Shown: positions 12,257 to 24,226, counted from the first letter of the stretch. The stretch is DNA of 64,000 nucleotides from Adiantum capillus-veneris (GCA_014529385.2 CM043946.1:22312577-22376576); one strand, 5' to 3'. Translations and numbers: made by a program. The notes: generated by a model from the sequence alone, not told the origin.

Positions 12257-12704
12257 AAGGGAAATACCCCTCTAATTTGTGGAAATTCCCAAAATACCCC
12301 TCAAATTTCAAATATTCCCAAAACACCCCCAATATTTTGTCATGAATTTCCAAAATGCCCTTCAATTTTTCCAAATTTCCCAAAATACCCCTAGTCATGA
12401 GATTAAATTTCTTGAAAGATAAAACAATTTGTAGCTTTTCGTAAGCACACTGATTGTCTTTCAATACAAGATATTAAAACTAGAATTTGAGTCGGTTATG
12501 TAGGCTTTGGAGTGAGTGCCGTTCATGCGGGGTAATTTGTAACAAATTATATGCTAAGCACTCAATTGTCAATAAGGAATAAAATTTAGAAAATCTTGAA
12601 AATCCAACCAAAATAGATACAAGGGTATTTTGGTAATTTTTGAAATTCGAGGGGTATTTTGGGAGGTTCCACAAATTAGAGGGGTATTTTGGTCATTTTT
12701 CCTT
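12257..12704. mobile_element. MITE-like element with imperfect terminal inverted repeats
   Basis: The left end (from about 12261) reads AAATACCCCTCTAATTTGTG. The right end (to about 12700) is its inverse, CACAAATTAGAGGGGTATTT. Pairing extends about 65 bases with scattered mismatches, and both arms contain repeated ACCCCTC/GAGGGGT blocks. The interior encodes nothing recognisable. Near-identical direct repeats containing TTTTTCACATAA flank it (about 12238-12258 and 12706-12726). They may be an unusually long target duplication or an independent repeat. No superfamily can be assigned. Confidence 0.6.
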
Positions 12705-12726
12705 TCATTTTTTCACATAAGAGAAA

Positions 12727-13179
12727 CTACTAAGTACTACGTGACGCTCACCTTGCCACGGCCAAGAATTAACAAAGGTACATGTCAATCGTGGCAACCT
12801 CACTCTGCTTTATTTCAGTGTCCACAATGACATGTAAATATATATGATTCTTGTGAGATTTTGGAGCTCTTTGACACATAGGTCGTGCATCAATTACTAC
12901 TCTAGCTACTTACTCCAATGCAAAGATTAACAATTCACACAATGCAGCTACTCGTCACACTCTAATCAAACCGAATGTAAATATGCCTTTTGGATTAGCA
13001 CTCTATCTACTTTTTTCAAGGCAAGATTTGGCAACTCATGATATGTAACTACTCTCCTTCTACTCTCCACTTGCTCCTCGATCGACCAAGATATAATCAT
13101 CCTTTGTGGTTTCTATGCTAGGTACTTTCTATTCCATGCCAAGCTACCACATGCTCTTTCTAATTAGGACATGACCATC

Positions 13180-13226
<47 letters not shown>

Positions 13227-13329
13227 AGATTCATTTTTAATCTTGGAGGTCTCCTAGGATTGCTCTTACATTGTTATGAATTCTCCTTTTTCTTCTTCTC
13301 TCCTTAGTCAATAAAACATTGACTTGCGT
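12727..13329. other. Unassigned spacer with a CT tract
   Basis: AT-rich sequence without a supported gene. It contains a (CT)n microsatellite at 13183-13221. Confidence 0.6.
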
Positions 13330-14260
13330 TGTCAAGAAGTGCAGAGTGCGGCTAGGAAAGCGTCGAGCCTCTGACTGTGAGAGTTTGCAGCAAAATCAAG
13401 CAAGTCGTAGAAGATTTGATACTAAAAACACATAAAAAAGAACAAAACTCCAGCCATGAAGGCTTATCTTTTAAAAAGAACTAACATCAACTCAAAACTC
13501 TTGTGTGTGTGATGATTTGGTGTAGTCTCGCTGCCAATTACACAGTTGCAGTGCTCTTTCGCGCTTATAAAAACCCTATACAAACGCTTCAATTCTCGAT
13601 CGTAGCCATTTCATGGAAGCTTCAAAACTTCATTATACATTCCCAAGTAGGTATTTGAAGATGAAAAACCCTAATTGATGGCCTCACAACCTCGAATACA
13701 GGGTTAGAATAGCATGGGACTGCACTAGCATAACATAGGTGCAAGCTTTGTATCCCTTCATAGAGAAGCTCAAAGTGCTGATATTGATGTTTTAAAATGT
13801 TCCTCACTCCTCATAGTCACGGCACCGTGAGTGATGTGGCATTTTGAGCCATTTTTGACCAATTTGGGTCATTTTTTACCATTTTTTGACCATTTTTTAA
13901 AAATCATTTTTAGCCCAAAAATGCCCTTTTTTGCTCGTAAAAAGCTCAAGCGAGCTAGGGAAACAAATTATGGAAAATTCATTGGGATTAAATTTCATCT
14001 TGAATCTCATTTTACCACTTGGCAAGCACTCTGGATGCATCTCTTCTGCCCGTGCATGAAACCTGCTACTTTTGGCCGAGATTGCCCGCATTGAGCTTTC
14101 TAGGCAAAACGAGCGTGCCACTTTGATACACTTGACATTTGTACATTCTAAAGAAAAATAGGCATATAATTATGTGAAAAAACATGCCATAGTGCCACGT
14201 TTAGAGCCTTGCTATCCCGGCAAGGTATATACAGAGATACCGTGGCATCTATCATTTCGC
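13330..14260 (-). repeat. Gypsy-A LTR, U5-side part (split by the CACTA element)
   Basis: The plus-strand start TGTCAAGAAG, then AGGAAAGCGTCGAGCC and CTGTGAGAGTTTG, aligns with the reverse complement of the LTR end at 50945-51010 (TGTCGAGAAATTTGCGG..., CTGTGAGAGTTTG). This is therefore the end of a minus-strand LTR of that family. It stops at 14257-14260, where CGC and the CACTA terminus begin. The rest of the LTR resumes at 27677, after the second CGC. The reconstructed LTR is about 1.0 kb. Open frames in it have no recognisable product. Confidence 0.7.
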
Positions 14261-14500
14261 CACTACAAGAGGTCACTTAAATTCCGGCGCCACATTACCG
14301 GCGTCACTGGCGGGCGTCGCTATATGTGTAGGTATGTATGCAGGGAGCTAAATTTTTAAAAAAATTTGATTTTCAAATTTCAGACGCCTGTTCCGGTGCC
14401 TTTTCTGACGTCAGCGCGCATGGACTTTCCGACGCTCTCTCCGGTGCTTTTTTCGACGCCTATACCGATTTCTATACCGACGGTACCTGCAAAAAAAAAA
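14261..14500 (+). repeat. CACTA 5' terminal inverted repeat and subterminal motifs
   Basis: CACTACAAGAGG opens the element. Down to about 14500 there are repeated GC-rich hexamer-like motifs (CCGGCG, GGCGTC, TCCGGTGC, GACGC, ACCGACG) of the sort bound by TnpA-like proteins in En/Spm elements. Similar ACCGACG/CGTCGG motifs recur at 27420-27660. Confidence 0.7.
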
Positions 14501-14673
14501 CCACGGGCTTTCTCGACTGTGCATTTCTCTTTTTCTTGCACCTTTTCTCAAGCTCTCTTCTTCCTCGCCTTTTACACATCTGCTGGTGCGAAACAAGCTG
14601 TCGGAAGTGCTAATCTTTCTTGTGGGTTAGCCCATAACACTAAGGTGAGATTATTTTCATGTTTACTCGTAGA

Positions 14674-14690
14674 TTTAGGGTTTAGGGTTT
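14674..14690 (+). repeat. Two-unit telomere-like TTTAGGG motif
   Basis: TTTAGGGTTTAGGGTTT is present. It is too short for an interstitial telomere array and may be a telobox-like motif inside the CACTA element. Confidence 0.7.
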
Positions 14691-14788
14691 AACTTTGTGT
14701 TTGTGTGTGAGTTTTTGCAGGTTCCAGGACATTTACAACTTCTTTTATTGCTCAAATAGGACGAATGTGAGTGCTCGAACCTCTAAAT

Positions 14789-16025
14789 GTTTGGCGATAC
14801 GGGAAGCCATAGAGCTTACCCACAGTGCATATTAAAAAAAACACAATGGCGATCCGTTTTTCAATACGGCAAGCCGTACCCACAACGCATATGCATTATG
14901 GGCAAGCTCTATGGCTTTCCGTATTGCCAACGGCTCGCTATTCTGTTATTTATATGTTCGCGAGCGGATTTCAAGTCTTAAAATAGCTAAGCGGCCCTGA
15001 AAATAATACCATGGCGAGCCGTTTGGCAATACGGCAAGCCATAGAGCTTGCCCACAATGCATATGCGTTGTGGGCAAGCTCTATGCCTTGATGTATTGCC
15101 AAACGGCTCGCCATTGTGTTTTCTATATGTCTGCAAGCGATTTTCAAATTTTAAAATAGCTAAGTGGCCCTAAAAACAACACAATGGCAAGCCTTTTCGC
15201 AATACGGAAAGCCATAGATCTTGCTTACAATGCATATGCATTGTGGGCAAGCTTTAGCTTGCCATAATGCCAAAAGGCTCTCCATTGCGTTGTCTATATG
15301 TTTGCGAGCGATTTTCAAGCGCTAAAATTGCTTCATGTCCCTAAAAACAACACAATGGCGATCCGTTTGGCAATATGACAAGCCATAAATCTTGCCCACG
15401 AGGCATTTGCATTGAGGGCAAGCTCTATGGCTTGCCATATCGCCAACAACTTGCCATTGTGTTGTTTTTATGTCTACAAGCGGTTTTCAAGTCCTAAAAT
15501 AGCTAAGCAGCCCTAAGAACAACACAATGGCAAGCTGTTTGGCAATACGACAAGTCATAGATTTTTCCCACAATGCATATACAGTGTGTGCAAGATCTAT
15601 GGTTTGCCCTATTGCCAAAAGGTTAGCCATTGTGTTGTCTATATGTCTGCGAGCAATTTTTAAGCTTTAAAATTTCCTCACGGCCCTAAAAACAATACAA
15701 TGGAGATTCGTTTGGCAAAAGGGAAAGCCATAGAGCTTGGCCACAATGCGTTTGGCAATACGGCAAGCCATAAAGCTTGTCCACAAGGCATATGCATTGT
15801 GGGAAAGCTCTATGGTTTTCCATATTGCCAACGGCTCGCCATTGTGTTGTCTATATGTCTGCGAGCGGTTTTCGGGCCGTAAAATCACTTCGCAACCCTA
15901 AAAACAACACAATGGTAAGCCGTTTGTCAAATTGGCAAGCCGTAAAGCTTGTCGACATCGCATATGCATTGTGGGCAAGCTGTATGGCTTGCCGGTTTTC
16001 CAAACGTCTCATCATTGTGTTGTTT
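14789..16025. repeat. Tandem array of about 170-bp hairpin-forming units
   Basis: Seven head-to-tail units can be followed by the spacer motif near TATATGTCTGCGAGCG, at about 14951, 15124, 15293, 15466, 15640, 15851 and 16022. Each unit is mostly an inverted repeat. A left arm (GGCGAGCCGTTTGGCAATAC, then AGCCATAGAGCTTGCCCAC) and its reverse complement of about 50-55 bases meet at a GCATATGC-like centre. A spacer of about 60 bases follows (TTTTCAAG, AAAATAGCTAAG, CCCTAAAAACAACA). The sixth unit has an extra partial arm of about 38 bases. It lies between the 5' terminus and the transposase gene. Confidence 0.92.
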
Positions 16026-16090
16026 TTATATTATGTTAGTTAGGTTAGGTTAGGTTTAGGTTATAGGTTAGGTGAGATTATAGGTTAGGT
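16026..16090. repeat. Degenerate (TTAGG)n-like stretch
   Basis: Repeats of GGTTA/TTAGG such as TTAGGTTAGGTTAGG, directly after the hairpin array. Plant telomeres use TTTAGGG, so I treat this as local slippage. Confidence 0.7.
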
Positions 16091-16091
16091 T

Positions 16092-16512
16092 AGAGCTAGC
16101 GACAAATTAATAGTAGAAAAAATATAAATGGACTTCGAAGATGACTCGTGTACTTCTAAAAACGCAAACGGACTTCGGTTAGGTTAGATGCACACAGACT
16201 TCAAGAACCTTAATATATAGTCATTGACCAATAAAGACGAAATTATTATCCTGTGGTCCTAATCTCCGTGCACCTCTCGACCGAGGTGTTCAGAGATCGA
16301 GACTTTGCTAGAGAATGTAAGGTTGTTAGAGCTAGCAACAAATAGTCGAAAAAATACAATCGAACTTCAAAAGTGCACATAGACTTCAAGAACTTTAATA
16401 TATAGTCATTGACCATTAAAGACGAGATTATTACCATGTGGTCCTAATCTCCGTGCACCTCTAGATCGAGGTGTGCACGGATCGGACCTGGCTAGAGAAT
16501 GTGAGGTTGTCA
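16092..16512. repeat. 236-bp tandem duplication
   Basis: Two diverged copies begin AGAGCTAGC(G/A)ACAAAT at 16092 and 16328 and share GGTCCTAATCTCCGTGCACC near their ends. The second is shorter. They lie in the CACTA 5' non-coding part. Confidence 0.85.
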
Positions 16513-16583
16513 TGTACTTAGTAGTGTGTAGGTATAACAACTAGAGTGTTTTAATTATTTGTTGCATCATTGGTAGATAAAGT

Positions 16584-18984
16584 ATGGACGATAGGATAGC
16601 ATGTCCTTGTGCGCATTGCAAGCATCAGATATTTCGAAAGCGAAAAATCTGCGATCAACACATATGCAATCACGGTCTCTTTCCGATAGAGCAACTATAA
16701 GACCTACGTTAAAGTCCGCAACTCATGGTCTAGAGATTGAAGGTCAAACTCCACAAGTAGATATTGCTCCAACTTCATCCCAGAGAAGAAAATTTTCAAA
16801 CGAGCAGCCATCGACTGAGTCCTCCCAACTGATACCTTATGCGGCATTTTAAGAAGTAGAGATGGAGCAGATGTTGGACGCGTTCTTTGACTTGGATTCC
16901 AACATAGAAGGAGACAACATTGAACGCAATACTGTGGACCAACCTCAGTCATCCCCTTCATATCGACAGCATGATAGAAATGATAAAGAGGGTAAGATGA
17001 TGCAAAGTCTTGTACGCATGCCTCTTTACAATGGTGCAAAAATCTTAGTTCTCCGTACCGCGTTGGCAATGCTTAATTTGCAGTCTGTCTACGGTTGGTT
17101 GGTCTGACACCTTAGTCACAGATCTTTTTCAGGTAAATACATTGTATCCTAAACATGATAAAGTGCAAATTACACTTCATATAAAGTGATTAAAGGGCTG
17201 ACTTGTTCATGTAACGATAGGTTTCTCAATGAGCAAATCTTGCCAGAAGGGAATCACATGTCCCCTACCCGTCCAGCCGCTAAAAAGCTTCTTACTAATT
17301 TGGGCTTGGATTATCACAAAATACATGCATGTCATAATGATTGTATACTTTTTTGCAATGAGTATGCAAACTTGGAACACTGTCCCAATTGTGGATCAAA
17401 CAGGTACAAGGAGGACACACAAGGAAAATGTATCCCTGCAAAGGTTCTTCGACGCTTTCCTATCATTCCAAGAATAAAGAGCATGTTCAGGTGCAAGTCC
17501 ATAGCCGCTTTGATGACATGGCACTCAAATACTAGATCGACAGATGATGTGATGCGGGTACCTGCTGACTCTCGTGCATGGAAGCACATAGAGGAAATTT
17601 GGCCTACATTGAAGAACGAGCCTTGATCTATCTGCTATGGTCTAGCAATGGACGGAGTAAACCCATTCGGATTACGGAGTTCGTCATGGAGCACGTGGCC
17701 TATTTGTCTAGTTAATTATAATCTTCCACCATGGCTCGCTATCAAGAAGGGCCATCCGTTGTTGTCATTGATCATCCCAGGAAAGTACAAAGCAAAGAAC
17801 ATGGACGTCTATCTAGCACCACTTATAGAAGAGCTCCAAATCTTGTGGACAGGAATCAATGTGGTTGATATGTCCCAACCAATTGGACGACGGAATGTAC
17901 ATGTGCAAGGCACTCTCATTTGGACCATGCACGATTGGCCAGGCTTTGGTGAGTGCTCAGGTAAGTGCCTTTAAAACCCTCACACACATGTGATTCCTGG
18001 CTATGCCAACGTTTTTATATTTTAATTTTGTGATGTTTCAGGCTTGAGTTACTCGGGCAATCATGCATGTCCGAAATGTGGTCCTTGACTTGGCTTCCGC
18101 CACTCTAAGCATTTAAGCAAGACAGTTTATGAGGAGCATGGTACAATTTTGCCTGAAGGACATGAGCTATGTGGACCAAACATATGCAAATATGACATGC
18201 CATCCACTGAAAGCGAGCGATTGGAAAAACATGTGGATGGAGAGGGGAGATTGGATGCCACGTGGAATGAAAAAGACTTTCTATTTTCCATGAACTCCCG
18301 TACTGGAGTGACCTGCTGATTAATCATTTACTCGACCCAATGAACATTTTCAAGAATGTGGGGGAGATCATATGGAAAACCATCACTAGAAAAAGGGAGA
18401 GCAAGTCCCAAAGAGATGACCTGCAGGCTGTGGGTTTCAGCTTAAACCCGTTGGAAAGTTTGCTATACCAAAAGGTCCATAAATTATGAGTCGTGCAGAA
18501 GAGCAACAAGTGAAGAAGACTATATCTTCATTCAAGACTCCCACAGGGTGCATGCGATGTTTGAAAACGGCTTTTATGAGAGATCACAATCTCACTGGTC
18601 TTAAGTCCCACAATTGGCACAAATTTGTACAGTTCATCTTACCAATTTCCATAAAGGGTTGTTTGACAGATGACGTTAGAAGAACAATATACAAAATCAG
18701 TGAGTTGGTACGTTGAATCAGTTCAAAACAGATAAGAGAAGACAACATCGATGTAACACGCTTAAATGCTACTAAAGCAGTGTGCATGGTGGAGAAGTAC
18801 TTTCCAACAAACATTCTTACCATCCAAATGCATGTACTTGTGCATGTGGTCGATGAAGTTGCAGTTGTTGGGGTGGTCCATAGCAGGTGGATGTTCTTCT
18901 TGGAGAGATTTATGAAGACTTTAAAGGGGTTTTTTCGTCAAAGCGCTCGTCCCGAGGGTAGAATGGCCAAAGGATGGCTTGTAC
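16584..18984 (+). pseudogene. CACTA transposase (TnpD / Transposase_21), N-terminal and central part
   Basis: Transposase of the En/Spm superfamily. The likely start at 16584 gives MDDRIACPC, matching the family's N-terminal CPC-x2-C. The Transposase_21 core follows: KLLTNLGLDYHKIHACHNDC, HCPNCGSNRY, KVLRRFPIIPRIKSMF, MDGVNPFG, YNLPPWLAIKKG and SLIIPGKYKAKNMDVYLAPL. A GT-AG intron at 17961-18041 joins ECSG to LSYSG before HACPKCG. The DUF4218 block follows (VEKYFPTNILTIQMHVLVHV, RWMFFLERFMKTLKG, ARPEGRMAKGW). Several stops and frameshifts occur, at about 16702, 17107, 17624 and 18087. Copia insertion at 18985 cuts the frame. Coding resumes at 24446. Confidence 0.88.
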
Positions 18985-19194
18985 TATTGGGGTTCAGGCC
19001 AACTGGCCGCACATCCCACTTACTACTAACCTATCTACTAACTTAAACATGTATACACTTATTCTTTTGATATACAATAGAATAAGGAGCTGCAACAACA
19101 GGATATCTTTGTTGTGTGCTCCACCCAAAGTAGGTCTCTCTCTCTCTCTCTGCTCTCACACTTGCACTCACACACGCTTCTCGTGGCACCTTCA
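18985..19194 (+). repeat. Copia 5' LTR
   Basis: 210 bp. It contains the inverted repeat TTATTCT, a 13-base spacer, AGAATAA (19059-19085) and a CT tract, and ends GGCACCTTCA. Confidence 0.92.
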
Positions 19195-19196
19195 AT

Positions 19197-19208
19197 TAGT
19201 ATCAGAGC
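19197..19208 (+). other. Copia primer binding site
   Basis: TAGTATCAGAGC lies two bases after the LTR. It resembles the initiator tRNA-Met site TGGTATCAGAGC with A for G at position two. Confidence 0.85.
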
Positions 19209-20158
19209 AGGTTTTGTGCTTGTCGTCTTCGTGTCCGCGCGCGCGTGCACTTTTAAAAGTGCAAACAGGTTTCCGATTTCGGCATCAGCAAATTCAGCGT
19301 TCCGAGAGCGTTTCCATCAGGTGTCCTGCGGTTTTACCCCCCTTTCAAACTGTTCGTGCAGTCAACAGCTTCATTAGAGCTATACGCTTCAGGAGTTGTA
19401 TTTTTTCAACTCCATTTTTGCTACAGATACAGGTACAGGTACAGGACATCCAGGTTTGTTATAGGTTACAATGTTTAGCATCAGCACAGATTTCAGTGGG
19501 AGTATTTGATGCTAATATGCATTGTTTTGGCACTTTTGATAGTGCTTGAGCTCTTTTGAGAGCAGTTTTACTCCCCGTAAGGATTTGTTTACTGCTTTCA
19601 CATTTTCTTTGGTGCCTGTTTGAGCGCGTATACTGCACCTTGCAGTATTGTTGATAGTGGATGTACGTTGAGTTGCGAAAACTGCCATATGTACCTTTTG
19701 TGGAGCCGATTTGGCTTGTTTCTGGCAGTCCCGGCTATTTCTGAGACTCAGTTCGGAGGCCCTTTCTTAGACTAGACTGGTTTCTTGTCTGCATAACCTT
19801 TTGTGAGGATCGATAGCGTGAGTTTTTCTTGAGCTGGGCATTCTCGAATGTTGAGATGATACAGGTTGCTAGAGTACCCTTTTTTTGTGGCCTCGCCATA
19901 GGACATGTATAGAGAGGGCTAGGTGCATTTGACGCCCTGTTGGCAGTCTTGGGTCAGTTTTTTGACTTTTTATGCACAGTTACTGATAGTTAGTGGTTGA
20001 TGCGCCTGTCTTATGCTCTAAGAGCATTACTTTTGATGCGTTACTGATCTCTTGTGACAGTTTTGGATTGAGATTCTGTCAATTTTTTTGGGGAAACTCT
20101 GCCGATTTTTTCTCAAAATTACCAGTGTTTATCGCCATATTATCTTTAGTTTGCATCC

Positions 20159-21136
20159 ATGTCATCTAGTGGTGAAAAGGATATTTACAACATCCGGAAA
20201 TTTGATGAGATAAATTGTGCTATCTGGAAAGAGCAGATTCAAGATGTTCTTATACAAAAAGGCTAGCTAGATCCTATCATGGAGCGCCCAGAGGGCGAGT
20301 ATACAGATGTTGAGTGGGAGAAACTTGATGCTAAGGCCAAATCTACCCTTTGTTTGCATTTGGTGGAATATGTGTACTTTACTATAGTTGGAGAAAGGAC
20401 TGCTAGAGATGTACGGGATAAGTTGTGTTCCAGTTATGAGAACAAAAGTGCCACCAATAAGGTTTTCTTGATGAAGAAGCTGTTTGAACTTCGTATGAAG
20501 GAAGAGGGCACTATTTCTACTCACATTAATGAGTTCAATATCATTTTCACTCACTTGACCACTCAGGCTTTGGTCTTCGATGAGGAAATCAAATGTATAT
20601 TCTTGCTATGCAGTTTACCCTCGTCTTGGGATATGTTATGTACTGTGATTAGCAACTCAGCACCTGGTACCAGTCTAGTGTACAATGACGTCCTTAGGAG
20701 TCTATTTATCGAGGACATTCACAGGAAATCCCTCAAAGGCAAGAATGATGGTGATGCGTATGTTGCTAGTGATAGACAGCGGGGTCGCACTCAAAGTCGT
20801 GCCAAAAGCAAGGAATGTGGGGGCTCACGTAGTAAGTCTCGGGGTTCTATGCGTAATGTCGAGTGCTATCACTGCCACAAAAAAGGGCATGTGAAGAAGG
20901 ATTGCAAGAAATGGCAGCAAAGCAACAAGGATAAACAATTCGGTGAAACTTCTAAGTCTGATGATTCAAACAAGGGCAAAGCAAAGTTAGAGGAGATCAA
21001 TGTGCTAGAGTCCTCAAATGCTCCTATTGTAGAGACTCTTCCAGTGGTTGTTATGCCACTTACCTCTGACGTATTGGTCTTCACAGCAGATCTACCTATC
21101 GAGGCTCTTGTTACAGAAGATGCGCAGTATGCATAG
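20159..21136 (+). pseudogene. Copia gag with zinc knuckle
   Basis: Capsid/nucleocapsid protein. The start at 20159 gives MSSSGEKDIYNIRKFDEINC, typical of Copia gag with its later W-K-x-Q. A TAG at 20264-20266 interrupts the frame, which then runs to 21136. The central gag block (VRDKLCSSYENKSATNKVFL, MKKLFELRMKEEG) is followed near 20864-20905 by the CCHC knuckle CYHCHKKGHVKKDC. A Lys/Ser-rich linker leads to the protease. An internal restart at 20279 would lack the first 40 residues. Confidence 0.92.
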
Positions 21137-22690
21137 GATTAAATAGTAGATTTTGGTGCAAGTTTCCATGTGACACCACATAGAGAGTGGTTCTCTACTT
21201 ATTCTCACTCTCGTGGAAAAGTGAGACTTGGTGATGCTTATGAACTAGACATTGAGGGTGTCGGAAACGTCAAATTGCATCTAAGGAATGGCACGCACTT
21301 TACGTTATGTAATGTCAGACATGTCCCCAAGTTGACTAAAAGCTTGAGTTCTGTTGGTCAGCTTGATGATTTGGGCTACAACACCACATTTGGGAATGGT
21401 TCATGGATAGTACACAAAGGTAATCGTGTTGTACTCAGAGGTTAGAAGCATGGTACCTTGTATTCCATGCATGTGTCAGATGTTGGTCATGATTACATAT
21501 CTATAGCCGAGCTACCGTCTACTGAGTTGTAGCATTACCGGCTAGGTCATATTAGCCAAAAAGGAATGAGAACTCTGACTCGTTTTGGCTACTTACTTGT
21601 TTTGTCTTATGTTGACTTTCCTGTTTGTGAGCACTGTATCTATGGCGAATAGACTAGGTCCGTGCACTTACCATTGGGTCAAAAGCGAGCTGAACCTCTA
21701 GATTTAGTGAATAGTGATGTTTGTGGTCCTATGTCAACTAAACCTCTAGGGGGGGGCAGCTATTTTGTGACATTCATAGATGACTCTACTTGAAAGGTGT
21801 GGGCATATCCTTTGAAACATAAGGATCAAGTTCTTCCTGTGTTCCAGAAATTTTTAGCACTCAGTGAGAATCAGTATGGCAAGAAACTCAAGAGGTTGCG
21901 GACTGACAACGGTGGAGAGTATGTCTCCAAGGAGTTTGATAATTTTTTTGCTAAAAGAGGGGTTAAAAGCAGTTTATTGCAGCATACACACTAACTCAGA
22001 ATGGAGTTGTTGAGTGCATGAATTGTACGATTCAGGAAAGAGTCATAGCCATGCTTTCTAGGGCAAATCTCACACAAGGCTTTTGGCCAGAAGCCGTCTT
22101 GACCGCAGTGCACATTATAAATCGTTCTCCTAGTATACCATTGAATTATGAGATTCTAGAAGAGTTATGGTCTAAACGTAAGCCCCACTATGACCATCTA
22201 TGTGTTTTTGGTTGTGAAGCTTATGCTCACATGCCTAAACAACTTCGACAGAAGTTAGAGCCAAAGTCACACAAATGTATTTTCATTGGATATGGTACAG
22301 ATGGAGAGAAGGGATATTGTCTCTACAACCCGGAATCTCGTTGAATCATCCGTAGTTCATATGTGATCTTCAATGAGTCGAAGATTCATAAACAACCTAT
22401 CAAGGAAATAGAGATTCGGAGAGTCACTTTTGAGGATGTTGCCTCAAAGATAGTGAAATCAACTCAGCGGGCTAGTGATGTACCTTCCACTAGCAATGCT
22501 CCAGAGGGAGCGAATAACAATGGTCAAGGAGTGAGATGGCTACTAGAGTCTCTCGTCCACCTACCCGTTTTGAGCCAGGTCTTGATTACATCATGTTGAA
22601 CGATTGCGGTGAGCCAAGCTGCTACCAAGAAGCCATGATGACGGATGATGTGGTGAAGTGGGAGCAGGCTATGCAATCTTAGTATAACTT
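21137..22690 (+). pseudogene. Copia protease and integrase
   Basis: Protease: VDFGASFHVTPHREW, with D-F-G-A where D-S-G-A is usual, then the family block NVRHVPKLTKSLSSVGQL. Integrase: zinc-binding HYRLGH...CEHC near 21535-21640, then the DDE core with [10 protein letters not shown] (first Asp) and KRLRTDNGGEYVSKEF (second Asp). The region of the catalytic Glu is shifted by frame loss near 21990. The GKRK-like C-terminal part (HVCVFGCEAY-type; here DHLCVFGCEAYAHMP, then KCIFIGYG) follows at about 22190-22300. At least five stops or frameshifts lie between 21134 and 22690. Confidence 0.92.
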
Positions 22691-24168
22691 GATTCTGGCT
22701 AATGACACTTGGGACTTGGTAGAACTGCCAAATGATGCGAAAGCTTTACCTTGCAAATGGGTTTACAAGAAGAAATTTACCTCAGGTGATCCAAATCCAA
22801 AGTACAAGGCTAGACTTGTAGCCAAAGGGTTCAAACAACAAAAGGGAGTCGATTTTGATGAAATCTTCTTGCCTGTGGTGAAGATGACAACACTTAGAAC
22901 CGTACTTGGTCTTGTAGCAATTGAGGACATGAAACTTGTCCAAATGGATGTGAAGACATCATTTCTTCATGGGGATCTCGATGAGGATGTTTACATACAG
23001 CAGCCTGAAGGGTTTGTTCAAGAGAATGCATCTCGTGAGGAGCTAGTATGTAATATCAAAAAGGCACTTTATGCCTTAAAGCAGGGTTCGAGGCAGTGGT
23101 ATCATAAATTTGATGCATGTATGAGGTCTCAAGGATATAAAAGGAGTGAAGAGGATCACTGCTTGTACACAAGAAAGCTAGATGATGGCTCGATGATCAT
23201 TCTAGTTTTGTATGTTGATGACATGCTTATAGCTGGGAAATCCATTGCGGAAATTGCCAACTTGAAGAAAACACTTAGCAATAATTTTGCAATGAAAGAT
23301 TTGGGGGATGCTACACACTTTCTTGGCATGCAAATCAGAAGAGATTGCAAACGATGTATTCTTGAGTTATCTCAGGAAACATACATTGAGAAAGTTTTGC
23401 AGCGTTTCAATATGCAGGGGAGGAAAGCATTGAGTACCCCAATGCAGGCATTCTTGAAACTCAACCAGGAAGATGCACCCAAATCTGATGCTGAGCGAGT
23501 TGAAATGGCTAAGGTACCATATTCTTTAGCAGTGGGCAGTCTCATGTATGCTATGGTGGCCACAAGAACAGGCATTGCTTTTGCAGTAAGAGTGGTGAGC
23601 CAATATATGGCAAATCCTGATAGCAAGCATTGGGAAGTAGTGAAGCACATTCTTAGGTACCTCAAAGGTATGGTCGGCAGGTGTTTACGCTTCGGAAACA
23701 GTGATGCATCCATCGTGGGTTATGCGGATGCAGACTATGCGGGTTGTGCCTGACAATAGGAGATCGACATCTGGCTATGTCTTCATATTTGTTGGAGCAA
23801 TAGTATCTTGGAGGTCATGTCTTCAAGATTGTACGTCGTCTTCCACTATGGAAGTAGAGTACGTTGCATTGTCGGATGCAAGTAAAGAGGCTGTATGGTT
23901 ATCTCGCTTGGTCAGAAATCTTGGCATTGATGAGACTCCAGTGATATATTGTGATAGTCAGAGTGCTCTTGCATTGGCAAGGAATCCCCTGTTTCACTCC
24001 AATTCGAAACACATTGAAGTCAGGTATCATCTCGTGAGAGATTTCTTGGCCAAAAAGCTCATTGATTTGGTCAAGGTACACATTGACGACAACCCAGTAG
24101 ATGCTTTGATGAAAGGCTTATCTTTGGAGCTGTTTACACATTGCAGTGAGTTGATGGGTATAGGTTGA
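22689..24168 (+). pseudogene. Copia reverse transcriptase and RNase H
   Basis: A long frame of about 354 codons to 23753 starts within NDTWDLVELP and shows KWVYKKKF, KARLVAKGF, QMDVKTSFLHGDL, YALKQGSRQWY and the active-site box LYVDDMLIAG, in Copia order. After a frame change near 23745, RNase H continues: YADADYAG, NRRSTSGYVFI, then IYCDSQSALALARNP and KHIEVRYHLVRD, ending at 24168. The catalytic aspartates are present, so this part is the best preserved, but it is split in two frames. Confidence 0.95.
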
Positions 24169-24226
24169 AGACACTAGATTGCTTCATGGTTGTACATAGC
24201 AAGTCACTTGGGCTGCGTTGGCCTTC

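Noticed and set aside
14674..14690. TTTAGGGTTTAGGG as an interstitial telomere
   Set aside because: There are only two units and a bit, well inside a CACTA element.
14338..14692. Overlapping frames of 91 and 108 codons as a gene
   Set aside because: They translate the GC-rich subterminal motifs of the CACTA element and show no domain.
14789..16025. CRISPR-like array
   Set aside because: The spacers are as conserved as the repeats, units are about 170 bp palindromes, and the sequence is clearly a plant nuclear transposon.
16026..16090. TTAGG repeats as a telomeric array
   Set aside because: They are irregular and short, inside a transposon, and not the usual plant telomere sequence.
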